Of a stretch of DNA of 64,000 nucleotides, positions 10,911-22,872 are shown in pieces. Source of the DNA: Mermis nigrescens (Eukaryota > Nematoda > Enoplea > Mermithida > Mermithidae); assembly GCA_036768485.1 (NCBI GenBank), contig JAVLUZ010000145.1:19718706-19782705 (forward strand), given 5' to 3'. Position 1 is the stretch's first letter. The number at the start of each line of letters is the position of its first letter. Position numbers and translations under genes: made by a program. A model generated the notes under the pieces. That model made no database searches, was not told the origin of the DNA, and was given only the letters and a program-made list of their open reading frames with translations.

Positions 10911-10984
10911 CATAAGTTTGGCACATACAAACGTACTACAATCAAAGGGCTACAAACTGGCCCAAACCGAATTTATTTACACTC
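10911..10984. repeat. Left arm of a 74-bp perfect inverted repeat
   Basis: CATAAGTTTGG... to TTTACACTC is exactly inverted at 11211-11284 with a 226-bp spacer. The spacer holds two 58-bp direct copies (11066-11123 and 11139-11196). Perfect identity suggests it formed recently or is under conversion. Confidence 0.9.
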
Positions 10985-11210
10985 AATAAATAAATTCGTT
11001 CGGTTCAGATTTTTAAAGTTTACAATGTGGTGGACAGTGAAAAATACGTGTTTGTCCATATTTTTGTTCGCCACCCCTTAAAAAGTACTTTATTTTTATC
11101 CTATTCGACCTCTCCCGACTTCTTCACTTCATATTTCTGTTCGCCACCCCTTAGAAAGTACTTTATTTTTATCCTATTCGACCTCTCCCGACTTCTGAAC
11201 AGAGAAAGTG

Positions 11211-11284
11211 GAGTGTAAATAAATTCGGTTTGGGCCAGTTTGTAGCCCTTTGATTGTAGTACGTTTGTATGTGCCAAACTTATG
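11211..11284. repeat. Right arm of the 74-bp perfect inverted repeat
   Basis: Exact reverse complement of 10911-10984, by base-by-base reading. The open frame on the minus strand here (11101-11430) is a by-product of the repeat. Confidence 0.9.
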
Positions 11285-11653
11285 TTTGTAAACTTTACAC
11301 TGAAAAAATTTTTTGGGAAAAAAATCGGTTTGGGTTTTTTTGAAACAGATGAAAAAAAACCGATTGATTGCCCCAGATGTACATTCTTGTGCTCAATTTC
11401 CATACGCACGTACACGACCCTTAAGCGCAACGCTTAAGTGAGTCGCCCGGGACCACCTTCCCCTAAAAATTATCATATTTTTCATTCCATTCCCACACAT
11501 ATTTTCAATCAAAATCCGGGATAGGAAAATGGGTACTCGGGCTTAATGCGACTTGAGTACGAATTGGTATGTGTGTTATCATATCTTACGTGTGTTAAAA
11601 GATCATATGTGTGTCTCATATTTGTGCCTGTCTCGTTTGTACATACCTTTACC

Positions 11654-11839
11654 CAGGGGCGGATTTAGGGGGGGGCGGCCGCCTCCCCCATTGGCCCAAA
11701 AAAGTGCGCAAAATTAAGCATTTTTAAGCGATTTTTAGCGATTTTCGGGTTAAAACGGCTAATTTTTCCGCCCAAGTCAGGGTTCCGCCCCCCCCTTAGG
11801 GGTACCGCCCCCTTTAGGAAAATCCTAGATCCGCCACTG
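11654..11839 (-). mobile_element. 186-bp hAT-like MITE nested in the hAT element, perfect 8-bp duplication
   Basis: Flanked by CCTTTACC on both sides (11646-11653, 11840-11847). Ends CAGGGGCGGATTTAGG and, inverted, CAGTGGCGGATCTAGG. It is the same family and exactly the same length as 25006-25191 in the opposite orientation. Confidence 0.9.
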
Positions 11840-13280
11840 CCTTTACCGTAAGCTTTTGCCCATAGGCCTATTGTCGTATTCATAGATCCTTTTCATCTCT
11901 TGGTTCGTGTTGTTACGCCTCTTTTTCCGCATCAGTTAAAACTGCGTGCGAGCGCAGTTTTGACGGCACTTTAAGATTTTACATTTTACAATTAGTTTTT
12001 GAGCCTGAGAGCCTCTCCGCCAGCTTCCGCGCTGAGCGTATCTTTTTTCTTTTCGTCGCCGTACGTGAGCAGACTCCGTACGTGCCTTTTTATCTGCTTG
12101 GCTGCAGAACTCGTCTGTTAGTTTTCCTGCGTAGTGTGCACGCTTCTTTTCGCCGTACGCTTTGTTTTTAATCATTCGTGTTTGTGCCAATTGGCATCAG
12201 TTGTTGTATGCCTTTGGCAGGGCTTTGTGCCCTTGTTTAATTACATTGTTCGATTTTACCCGATTAGCGTAACACGACGGTCAGCAGCATGTATCCTCCA
12301 TGCTGTCGCTTTTTAATTGCTTCATAATTTTTCTGTCCAAAAAATATTATAAAAATTAATTATTTAATTAACGATGCTGGGCTCGGTTGAATTTCCGTGC
12401 TGTTGAATTCTGTCCTTGTGCTACACTATACTTAGGAACCCTTAATATTTTCAAGCACCGGAATTCGGTCCAAAACAAGTTAAATAATAATCTTTTTGAG
12501 CCCTCAATTAGGTTTCCGGGGAACTTACTTTAATTAGGTACTTAATCTCAAAGGGGTTAAGTAAGTAAGTTTCACTAGGTGCGTGCGTAGAGGGACGGGC
12601 TACCTTGAATAGGCCGGGCCGCTTACCCCCGAATCGCCGGCTGGTGATCGACCTCCTAAAAAGGGCGAGAACCCCCATGTGAGCGCATAAGCTTGAGATT
12701 CGGGTTAAGTAAGCGAAGTGAACGTAGCTTGAGCCTACGTTAACACATCTGATATTTATTTGTCCTTGGGCCATTGTGGAGACTTAATTTTTTCATAAAT
12801 GTTGATCGTAATATCAGAATAACGAATCCGACTGAAATTTTCTTTAAACTCTGTGGTTGTGTAAAGTTTACACTGCCTATTAACTCAACTCTTGTTCTAG
12901 AGCCTTGCGGAAGCTTAATTTTTTTCAAAATGTTCTACGTAAAATCAGAATTGAGAATCTGACTATTAGTTTTCTCTACACCTAGTAGTTGTGTTAAATT
13001 TGCACTAATCATTTGTTGTTAAAATGTAGTTTATACTACAAATTTATTTTACTTCCAAATCTGAGCGTTAGTGTTCCTTACACTTGAAATTTGCGCAAAG
13101 TTAATGCTGAAAAACTTTGATCTGTTAAAATAATGTAAGGTTGTCTTGTTTGAGAAGGATAATGCTGATGTTAAGAACAGTATTGCTTTCCGTGTTTTCG
13201 GACTGCTGTCATTATAATGGCATGTTACTGTATGTGTTAACTGACTGATGTACTCAAATCATACTAATTAAAAGCGGGGT

Positions 13281-14039
13281 ACTAGCAAAGAAAAATGCTC
13301 CGATGGAACAAAAAAGATGAATATACTTGGAATTGTGGATTATTAAGGATGTAAAAGGATGGGACTAGGAAAAATCTACCTAAAGTCGCAAAATCTGCTA
13401 AAAATCACACTTTCTCTAAGCAACGCAAAAAATCGAAGTATATTCTGCGGCCAACAGATTAAAATAAATATTTAACCATAAAATGATTGAAAAAGCAGCA
13501 CATTAGCTACGCAGTAGCTATGGGAAATGATGTTGAGTAAACTAACTGTCTTTCTAAGCCAATTGAATGAATGGTTTAAAACAGTAGGAAACACTTAAGT
13601 TGACTTGAAACAGACTAGATGTAGGTACACTAGCATGCCCATAAGGATTGTGTGCACTAATCAATCGGCCGCTGCTTTGCTTGCTTTAATGCTCATAACA
13701 AAATAAAATAACTTCAAATGTAATACCACTTAGTTTTCTATCAATCAGGATACGAAGCTAGTCAGCGTTGCTACTTGCCATTAATTTAAAAAAATAAACA
13801 TTACAGATTTCGTTTATACACTCTTATCTGAAACTTTGAACATTATTTAAAAAAGACACTTTTTAGAGGCTGCAGAATATACTTCGATTTTTTGCGTTGC
13901 ATAGAGAAAGTGTGATTTTTAGCAGATTTTGCGACTTTAGGTAGATTTTTCCTAGTCCCATCCTTTTACATCCTTAATAATCCACAATTCCAAGTATATT
14001 CATCTTTTTTGTTCCATCGGAGCATTTTTCTTTGCTAGT
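13281..14039. mobile_element. Nonautonomous element with 168-bp terminal inverted repeats
   Basis: 13281-13448 is inverted at 13872-14039 with only a few differences (ACTAGCAAAGAAAAATGCTC ends). The 420-bp middle is noncoding. No convincing target duplication was found, so I cannot assign a superfamily. It is nested in the hAT element. Confidence 0.8.
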
Positions 14040-14749
14040 GTTATCATACTCGCCAGCTTCACGTTGTATTGTATGTAGATTACTGCTGTTTTTTACTAAT
14101 CTTTGCGGCCTTCCATTTTGCCTTACTTGTGATTTTGAAAAGTTTTTCACGCATAACTTTTTTGCTATGAATTGATTTTAAATTGTGTTTTATATGATGG
14201 AAGTTCACACGTTTATCTTCAAAAACGTATCTCTAATGTACAAACGCTTGTAACTTTTGTCCCCTTAAGCGATATCAAATCGAGCTCCAGCTTATGAAAG
14301 TTCATGTTGTTATCTTTTGAATAACATACATATTGATTCTTCGCAACATACATAGTCTTATTCTTTTGCTTTTAAAATCAAACAATTTTGGCATCTGAAT
14401 TCTGAAACATGGTAAATTCTTAACGAGTTGAATGATTGCTAAACGTTGTTCATTTTTCATTACATAAACGCAGTTATCATGACAGTATTTTGACTATTTC
14501 AAGTTTTAAAATTATGTTGCTTCTATTTTCCTATTCTACTTTCTAAAACTTTTTCAACTTCTCAAAATCTAAAGAACTTTTTTGTTGCATTAACACTCGT
14601 TTATTTTTGCTAATTACCGCATGAGTGCAAATAATGAGACTGTCACATAGTAGCTGCATAATGCGTTATTCCCACATTTACGTTATTAATTCATACATGA
14701 TTCATTTCTCATTAAGCAGCCACCAGCATTTGTATATATTTTTTGAAAA

Positions 14750-17285
14750 ATGCCGAAAATTGGCGTAGGAACCAGAAACGAGTCAGGAGCAGCTAAACGA
14801 AAGCGTAAAGCTCAGGAAGAAAAGACATCTCAATCGATGCAAGGTGCTCTGCTTAAGCATTTTCGACCTTCTTCAAACACTGAGAAAGAGCCGAATTTAA
14901 GTTCTCAGGACGTGTCAATTTCGGATAGTATTGATAGTCAGACAGTGGAAACTCCAGAGACTCTGGGCTCCACTTCGTCACAACAGAATTTGAGTAACGT
15001 TGTTATAGCTGACAATTTAGTGAACATAACTAATAATGTCATCATCAGCCGCTCTGATTCTGAGGTCGTTCCCGATTTTACTGATATTGCCAAATGGCCG
15101 CAAATTTTAAATACTCAAACGAAAAATTTTATTGTTGAAAAGGGTCCATTTCGTGTCACGGATTTCGAATTTCCATTAGATGAGCAAAAACGACATTTTT
15201 CAACAAAATATTACGAGCGTAAAATGTCAAATGGGGAAGTTATCGATCGCCGTTGGTTGGTTTATTCCAAATCGACAAATTCGATTTTCTGCTTTTGTTG
15301 CAAATTATTTCACGTTGGCGAAGAAACTAGGCTTAGTAATTCTAAAGGATATGACAACTGGCAAAAGATAATCGGCAAACTTTCTGAGCATGAATCTTCC
15401 GCAGCACACAAAAGTTGTCATAGTTCTTGGATTGATTTAGAAAATCGGCTTCAACGTAGTCAAACGATCGATGCTGCTCATGACAAATTGATTGAATTCG
15501 AAAAGAAGCATTGGCATAAAGTTTTAGAGCGACTTCTTTGCATTGTGCGTTTCTTGGCTCAAAGAAATTTGGCATTTCGTGGTTCAGTTGATAAGCTATT
15601 CAGTTCTCATAATGGAAATTTTCTTGGATTAGTTGAACTGATCTCCAATTTCGACCCAGTCTTATCAGAACACGTTCGAAGGATTACTGATTCAGAAATT
15701 CACAACACGTATTTGGGAAATAGAATACAGAATCAATTTATTGATTTAATCGGACAAAATATTATAAAATCTATTTGCAATAGTCTAAAAAAAGCTAAAT
15801 ATTATTCTGTTATTTTGGACTGTACACCTGATATTAGCCACCAAGAGCAAATGACCATGATCTTGCGTTACGTTGACCTGAATTCGGATGGAAGTGTTAT
15901 CATAAACGAAAGATTTATCGGCTTTATTCCCATTGATGACAGCACAGGTGCTGGTCTTTGTGACTCTTTGCTCGAAAAGTTGTCAGGTCTTGGACTTTCT
16001 ATTGGTGACTGTCGTGGTCAGGGTTACGATAATGGAGCTAATATGCGTGGTCGAAACAAAGGCGTTCAAGCTAGAATTTTAGAAGTGAACCCAAAAGCTT
16101 TATTCGTTCCTTGTGGCTGCCATAGCTGGAATTTAGTTCTGGGTGACATGGCACATTCATCATCAGTCGCAATTTCTTTCTTTGGAATTTTACAGCAAAT
16201 CTATGTTTTATTTTCGGCTTCTACCCATCGATGGGCAATTTTCAAAAAACACGTTACTCAATTAACTGTTAAGCCCCTAAGCGAAACGCGTTGGGAATGC
16301 AGAATCGATAGCGTCCGTGCTATTTGTTTCCAAATTGGCGACATTTATGATGCGTTAATTGAAGTTGCCGAAACCTCCAATGAACCAAAATGTAGAAGTG
16401 AGGCATCTTCTTTGGCTAAAGAACTGAAGGATTATAAATTTTTAGTATCACTTTGTGTGTGGTTCGAAATGTTGACGCAGTTCAATTTCGTCAGCAAAAA
16501 TGATGCAAAACAAATCAATGGTAATTAATATTGCATTGGAACAAATTGAAAATACGATAGCATTTTTAAAAGATTACAAGAAAAATGGGTTTTCATTGGC
16601 CAAAGATGCGGCTAGAAAATTAGCTATGGAATTGGAAATTGACGAAAATTTAATAAAATTTCCGGAATCAGTATCTAAACGTCGCAAAAAAGTTAAAAAA
16701 CAATTCGATTATGAAGCTGAGGATGAGCAAATTTCTGATCCAGAACACAATTTTCGCGTAAATTTTTTCAATGTGCTTCTCGATCAAGCATTAATGTCTA
16801 TTCAGGAACGTTTTGATCAAATGAATAATTTCAAAGAAATATTCGGCTTTTTATTTAATTCGTTAGAATTTGAAAATGACGACACCTTGAAAGCATCATG
16901 CTTGAAATTAGCTAACTTTTTGAGCGACATTAATGGCTTAGAACTCTTTACTGAAATTACGATGCTTTCCAAAACGGCGTCCATAGGAAACTTATCGTCA
17001 TTGGACGTTTTGGAGTATATTCTTAAAAATAGGTTACTGGAAGTGGTACCTAATTTGTCCATTGCTTTGCGAATCATGTTGACTATTCCGGTAACTGTTG
17101 CCACTGCCAAAAGATCTTTTTCTAAATTGAAACTAATCAAGACGTATTTGAGGTCAACAATGTCAGATGATCGTCTAAATTCATTGGCCATTATTTCAAT
17201 TGAAAACGATTTGTCTTCCAATATTGACTTTTCAGAAGTTATATCTGAATTTGCAGCCCAAAAAGCTCGAAAAATATTGTTGTGA
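14750..17285 (+). pseudogene. hAT transposase, ZMYM1-like (DUF4371) type, one frameshift
   Basis: This would excise and insert the element. The first frame, 14750-16528, has 592 residues from an ATG; the second is open from about 16500 to 17285 in another frame, so one base is gained or lost near the A-runs at 16497-16517. Seen in order: a basic N-terminus (KRKRK); a TTF-type zinc finger with RRWLVYS and FCFCCKLF, later HESSAAHKSC; DUF4371 core with ILDCTPDISHQEQMTMILRY (first catalytic Asp likely here), then GQGYDNGANMRG and CGCHSWNLVLGD; and the C-terminal dimerisation region with IPVTVATAKRSFSKLKLIKT and an SIEND ending. Combined length about 840 residues is typical for the family. Apart from the frameshift the frame is clean, so the copy is young or the shift is an assembly error. 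Confidence 0.85.
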
Positions 17286-17629
17286 ATATGTTATTTGTTC
17301 GTTTTTAAAATTTTTTTGTATACTTGTATACGTAGCCACAGTATCGTTCAGTAATGTGTGAATTCAGTTGGACGTAATACACATAGAAAATTTCGTTGCC
17401 TCGCCTATGCTCTTCTTTATGTATCCTGATTCGTGATGCAAGAAAAAAACTTTTTCTGCAATATGAGATGTGCAACACCAATAGAATTTTCCATTTAAGA
17501 CTTATTTCACGTGAAAATGACTGCATAGACGTTTAGGACTGTATAGATGTATATACCTACTAATTTTAAAAAATAGGGCCGCAAAAATCTACTTCGCACC
17601 GGGCCGCAAAAATCCTTGGCACGGCCCTG

Positions 17630-17724
17630 CTTCCATTCGTCGATTCCGTGATAAATCGCTTGGACAAATTGTCAATTTTACGACTAGTTGTTTCATTCTT
17701 ACGGATAAAAACGATTGTTCGAGG
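17630..17724 (+). CDS. AhR (spineless)-type bHLH exon, 3' half
   Basis: Starts with the second copy of the 8-bp duplication and restores the LLPF frame if the element is removed. It reads helix 2 of the bHLH: VINRLDKLSILRL then VVSFLRIKT, matching the AhR family pattern (xSKLDKLSILRLSVSYLR in family members), but the Ser-Val/Tyr pair is Val-Val/Phe here. A donor GGGTAGAAG gives an exon end at 17724; without splicing the frame stops at TAG 17726-17728. There are no stop codons in the roughly 70 codons of the two halves, so the exon was intact until the insertion. Confidence 0.75.
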
Positions 17725-17729
17725 GTAGA

Positions 17730-18590
17730 AGGAAGCCACAGGCAAACATGCATGGGGAGTTTTTAAAAGGTTTAACCCCTAGAAAGGAAAAATGGGAAAT
17801 TTTTTGAATAGAATATGCCGAAAGGCGAGAGTTGAATTAAGTTTGAAAATCTTTAGCGAAAGAGCTTGAAATTGTGTATACAAACTACTTGATGAGAAAA
17901 TATTGTCATAGTTTTTTTCACGCTGCACATTTAAATGCCAAGTCGTGCTAGCAAGAATTCATTATTATATTTATAAGCAGAATTCTCAAGCTTTTGCTGA
18001 CTTTAGCGCTAATTTCTTCATAAGTTTATATAATAATATCATGTAACTAACTTTTCAGACCTTCAGATTTTTTAATCTTTAAGGGCGTTGTTGATTAACC
18101 GTGCCGAATTGAATTTATTTTCTTACTGTCTCTTTTTTGAGATGCATGACTCAGACTGATAAATTAAAAACTACTAGCAAATGGGAGCGCTGCGCTGCCC
18201 ACATCTGCTAGAGTGTTTGTAAACAAATAATATCTTGACCAGTGTATTAGTATAAAAAATTGAATGACTCCTGAGATGGATCGGCGAGCGGTTTTATATT
18301 TTTGTCCGCGGCGACACGAAACCTTATATATTCTGTTTCACTACCATTTTATGCGTACATAGATTTTATTATTTTTTTCGAATTATAATAGCTGAGCTGA
18401 GCTGCTCGGCGTTGCCCGGAGCTGAACTTAGGCCTGATACCTGTATGGGATTGGGATGTCTCGTGTATTTTTTTATTTTTCGGGACTTTTGATGTTTTTG
18501 TATATTTTTTAAAAAAAATGTTGGTAAAAACCATAATATTGTATTTTTAAATTTTTTAAACTGTCGCTTTATCAGCAATTTCTTTGATTA
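17730..18590. other. Intergenic or intronic DNA downstream of the AhR exon
   Basis: No exon with PAS-domain features is seen. A TTTTATATTTTTGTCC and CTTATATATTC region near 18290-18330 is TATA-like without a gene. Confidence 0.3.
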
Positions 18591-19170
18591 AATCCATATT
18601 TTTGACGTTATAGAATGGTTCACAGAGAATTCTTTATCATAAATCATATTTTTAATGTTCTGGAAATTATACCATTAGATGGTTTGGGATGTTTTAAAAA
18701 TTACTGCTTTGATTATAATCATATTTTTAACGTTTTGGAATATTAGAAAACGTTTCTGGTCCAAAACCATACTTTTGATGTTTTTGAAGGTTTAAAATTT
18801 TTTTTTGGTCAAAACCATATTTTTTGATGATGTTTTATGGTGTTTAAAATTTTTTTTGGTCAAAACGATTTTTTGATGTTTTGGGATGTTTAAAGATTTT
18901 TTTGGTGCACACCATATTTTTGATGTTTTGGGACACCTATCTTACAGCACACAGGATATGTTAAAGCACTTTTAAATTATCGACACATCCATGCTTTAAA
19001 GCACTTTTTGATGTTCTGGAAATTTGTTCAATCAAACCCATATTTTTGATGTTTTGGGATGTTTTGGAAAATTTTTCGTCAAACCATGTTTTTTGATGTT
19101 TTAGGATGTTTTTGGTAAATTTTTTTCGGTCAAACCATATTTTTTTGATGTTTTAAAAATTTTTTGTTTG
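18590..19170. repeat. Degenerate tandem array, CATATTTTTGATGTTTTGGGATGTTT unit
   Basis: About ten imperfect units of roughly 45-60 bases, each with AACCATATTTTTGATGTTTT and GGGATGTTT words. A shorter version recurs at 20980-21160 inside the second copy of the 2-kb duplication. Confidence 0.75.
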
Positions 19171-20937
19171 TTTGTAGCGAAAGGGTGTCATATATCACGT
19201 GATATCTCATATCTCCTCAATATGTTATAGCTGATGGTATCTCCTATGTTGCCATCACTGCATGTTCTGGCTCTAGAAGAGGGTATCTATATCACACCTA
19301 TCTTATAGCATTGCCTATCTCGTAGCTCGGGTATCTTACATCCCATCCTATCTTATAGCATTGCCTATCTCGGCATGCACTGGGGTATCTTATAATATCC
19401 CATCCTATCTTATAGCATTGCCTATCTTGCTAGCACGGGGTATCTTGTTATCACGTGCTTCCTTATAGCATTACCTATCTTGTAGCACGGGTGTCTCTTA
19501 TGCGTCTATCTTGCCAGCATTGCCTGTCACTTGGCACAGGTGCCTATCACATCCTATTAGTAGCATTGCTTATCTTGTAGCACACGGTATCTTATTTCGC
19601 GTGTCCTATCTTATAGCCAGGCATGCCGCTGTGGGGGACTGGGGTCCGGGCCCGCCCACATTCAGAAAAACCATAACCCGAAAATAGTGTAAACCGAGTT
19701 TTGCTCCTTTTTTAAAATTTTGCGAAAAATCGGCCATGTCGCCCAAAATGCTGTGCTTAAACGCCGGGCTGCCTCCCGCTCTCCACCACTGTATAGGGTG
19801 ACTGGGTGGTGTTGATCCATTTTTAATGTCGCTACGGATCCTTCCCCCGGTAGGCCGACCTCGGGTCAAAACGTCAGCCCACCAACTATTATGAAGCGGG
19901 AGCCAACCCCGAACAAACAGACATACAGACAAACAAACTTTCACAATTCACATTTATTATTGCTCCGATTGAATAAAAATTGCAGTGCCTACATATTGGT
20001 TGTGGTCGTTTTGCAGATGTGACACGCAGAAGGATCAAGATTTATAGTACCTACCTACATATACAATTCAATTATTATTTTTATGTGCATTTTGTGAGTG
20101 TTTTCCATTAAGCAACGACTCATTCCCATTTTGCTCTGTCTTCTTTTGCCTCGTTGTTCCGTTTATGAGGCAACTCAGCAGCATAAACTGTGTACAATGT
20201 TCAACTTTGCCCTCATTGTAAACAAATGTCTAAAAAGTTGCATATTAAATTAGCCGCTTAAAGCAAAACACGTTAGGATTTGTATTTTCGAAAGCCGCAG
20301 TTTGCTGCTTTCTTTCGAAAGCCGCTGTGTTTGCTGCTTTCGATTGCTTAACACATTAAATTTCACGCGCGCTGGTTTACAAGGTCAAAAATTTTGACTT
20401 GGTGCAAGCTCTTTTTCAGTGATTAATCATGCTTATGAGTACCCGTACGTGATTTCCTTTCAGCCCGTCTCATACATGTTTTCTGATGCCAGATCGTATA
20501 TTTAAAGTAGCGAATATGGAATCAACGGTCCCAGAAACCCCAGGGGCCAAATTTTGGAAGCAACAGTCAATCTGTGCTTCTGCAAAAGACAAAAACCTAA
20601 ATTTTATGCTGTGCATAGGGTACCTTTGAGCTCCCGTACCTCAAAAACTAAATCTGTGAATTTTCTTCAAAGTCTATAGTAAGGTCAGTCATCATAAATA
20701 TCCAATAATTGGTTTAGCTTTAAAAAAATTTATCCGCTGCGATTTGAGATATTTGATAAAATACACTTGTAAATCACGTTTTTCTTACGGCATCACATCC
20801 AGTTTACACTGCTGAAGTGCAGAGAGTGGTTCACACCAGTCGATAGCGCATAAAAAGTTGATCTAGGGTGGCTTTAAAATTTTACCCTGCCACAATTGCA
20901 TAAGCGGCTAGGAGGTATCAAAACCACTTTTACATGT
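18962..20937. repeat. 2-kb tandem duplication, copy 1
   Basis: Includes the end of the preceding array, a run of TATCTTATAGCATTGCCTAT-type units (about 19190-19610), a hAT-like terminus CAGGCATGCCGCTG at about 19618, and a unique-looking tail ending near GCATAAGCGGCTAGG. Copy 2 follows directly. The two differ by many single-base gains and losses. Confidence 0.9.
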
Positions 20938-22872
20938 ATCGACGCACTTTTACATTATCGACACATCCATGCTTTGAAGCACTTTTGATGTTCTGGGATG
21001 ATCTGGAAATTTGTTCGATCAAGCCCATATTTTTGATGTTTTGGGATGTTTTGGAAAATTTTTTTCGTCACTCCATGTTTTTGATGTTTTAGGATGTTTT
21101 GGAAATTTTTTTTGGTCAAACCATATTTTTGATGTTTTAAAAATTTTTTGTTTGTAGTAGCGAAGGATGTCATATATCACGTGATATCTCATATCACTCA
21201 TATGTTATAGCTGATGGTATCTCCTATCTTATATCACTGCATGTTATAGCTATAGAAAGATACTCTATATCACACCTATCTTATAGCATTGCCTATCTAA
21301 CGTAGCACAGGGTATCTTATATCCCATCCTATCTTATAGCATTGCCTATCTCGTAGCACAGGGTATCTTATATCCCATCCTATCTTATAGCATTGCCTAT
21401 CTTGTAGCACTGGGTATCTTGTATCACGTCCTTCCTTATAGCATTACCTATCTTGTAGCACGGGTGTCTCTTATCACGTCCTATCTTATAGCATTGCCTA
21501 TCCTGTAGCACAGGTACCTATCACATCCTATTGTATAGCATTGCTTATCTTGCAGCACACAGTATCTTATTTCATGTCCTATCTTATAGCCAGGCATGTA
21601 GCTGTGGGGGACTAGGGGTCCGGACCCGCCCCAAATTCAGAAAAAACCATAACCCGAAAATAGTGTAAACCGAGTTTTGCTCCTTTTTAAAATTTTGCGA
21701 AAAATCGGCCATGTCCCAAAAAATGCTATGCTTAAGCATAGGGCTGCCTCCGCCCACCCCTGTATAGGGTGACTGGAGTGGTGTTGATCAAATTTTAATG
21801 TCGCTACGGATCCTTCCCCGGTAGGCCGACCTCGGGTCAAAACGTCAGCCCACCAGCTATTATGGAGCCGGAGCCAACCGCGAACAAACAGACATACAGA
21901 CAAACAAACTTTCACAATACACATTTATTGCTCGATTGAATAAAATTACAGTACATATTGTTTATGGTCATTTGCGAATTGTGCATAGAAGGATCAAGAT
22001 TTATACGTACCTACCTACATATATAATTCAATTATTATTTTATGTGCATTTTGTGAGTGCTTTCATTAAGCAACGACTCATTCCATTTTGCTCTGTCTTC
22101 TTTGCCTCGTTCTTCGTTTATGAGGCAACTCAACGGCAAAACTGCGTACAATGTTCAACTTTTGGCCTCATTGAAACAAATGCAAAAAGTTGCATATTAA
22201 ATTAGCCGCTAGAAGCAAAAACATTCGGATTTGTATTTTCGAAAGCCGCAGTTTGCTGCTTTCTTTCAAGCGCCGCATGTTTGCTGCTGGATTGCTTCAC
22301 ATTAAATTTCACGCGCGCTGGTTTACAAGGTCAAAATTTTGACTTGGTGCAAGCTCTTTTTCAGTGATTAATCATGTTTATAAGTAGCCGTAAGTGATTT
22401 CCTTTCAGCCCGTCTCATACATGTTTTATGATGCCAGATCGTATATTTAAAGTAGCGAATATAGAATCAACGGTCCCAGAAACCCCAGGGGCCAAATTTT
22501 GGAAGCAACAGTCAATCTGTGCTTCTGCAAAAGGACAAAAACCTAAATTTTTACGCTATGCATAGGGTACCTTTGGGCTCCCGTACCTCAAAAACCAATC
22601 CGTGAATTTTCTTCAAATTCCACAGTAAGGTCAGTCATAAGATATCCAATAATTAGTGAAAACTTTAAAAAAATTTATCCGCTGCGATTTGAGATATTTG
22701 ATAAAATACACTTGTAAATCACGTTTTTCTTACGGCATCACATCAGTTTACACTGTAGTGTAAAGTAGTTCACACCAGTCGATAGCGCATAAAAAGTTGA
22801 TCTAGGTTGGCTTTAAAATTTTACCTGCCGCAATTGCATAAGCGGCTAGAGGTACCAAAACCTTTTACATAA
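20938..22872. repeat. 2-kb tandem duplication, copy 2
   Basis: Matches copy 1 from the ATTATCGACACATCCATGCTTT block to the GCATAAGCGGCTAG block. The hAT-like start CAGGCATGTAGCTGTGGGGG is at about 21592. Minus-strand frames beginning KVCLSVCLFVRGWL in both copies are repeat translations; they are not the same beyond about 40 residues because of shifts. Confidence 0.9.

Larger units (their letters stand above)
9005..17629 (+). mobile_element. Complete hAT transposon, 8,625 bp, inside the AhR-type exon
   Basis: Flanked by a perfect 8-bp duplication CTTCCATT (8997-9004 and 17630-17637). The left end is CAGAGCCGTGCCTTGG; the right end inverted is CAGGGCCGTGCCAAGG, followed on both sides by GGGCCGCAAAAA-type subterminal words. 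It encodes a transposase of the ZMYM1-like/DUF4371 hAT group at 14750-17285, broken by one frameshift. The 5.7 kb before the transposase is noncoding and includes a 463-bp tandem duplication, a 74-bp perfect inverted repeat, a nested 186-bp MITE (11654-11839) and a 759-bp inverted-repeat element (13281-14039). Most hAT elements are 2.5-5 kb, so this one is large through nested insertions and duplication. Confidence 0.9.

Noticed and set aside
11101..11430. 109-codon minus-strand frame
   Set aside because: It lies across the 74-bp inverted repeat and 58-bp direct repeats, so openness follows from the repeats.
19606..21924. Minus-strand frames starting KVCLSVCLFVRGWL
   Set aside because: They occur once per copy of the 2-kb repeat, diverge by frameshift and have no family resemblance beyond the repeat.
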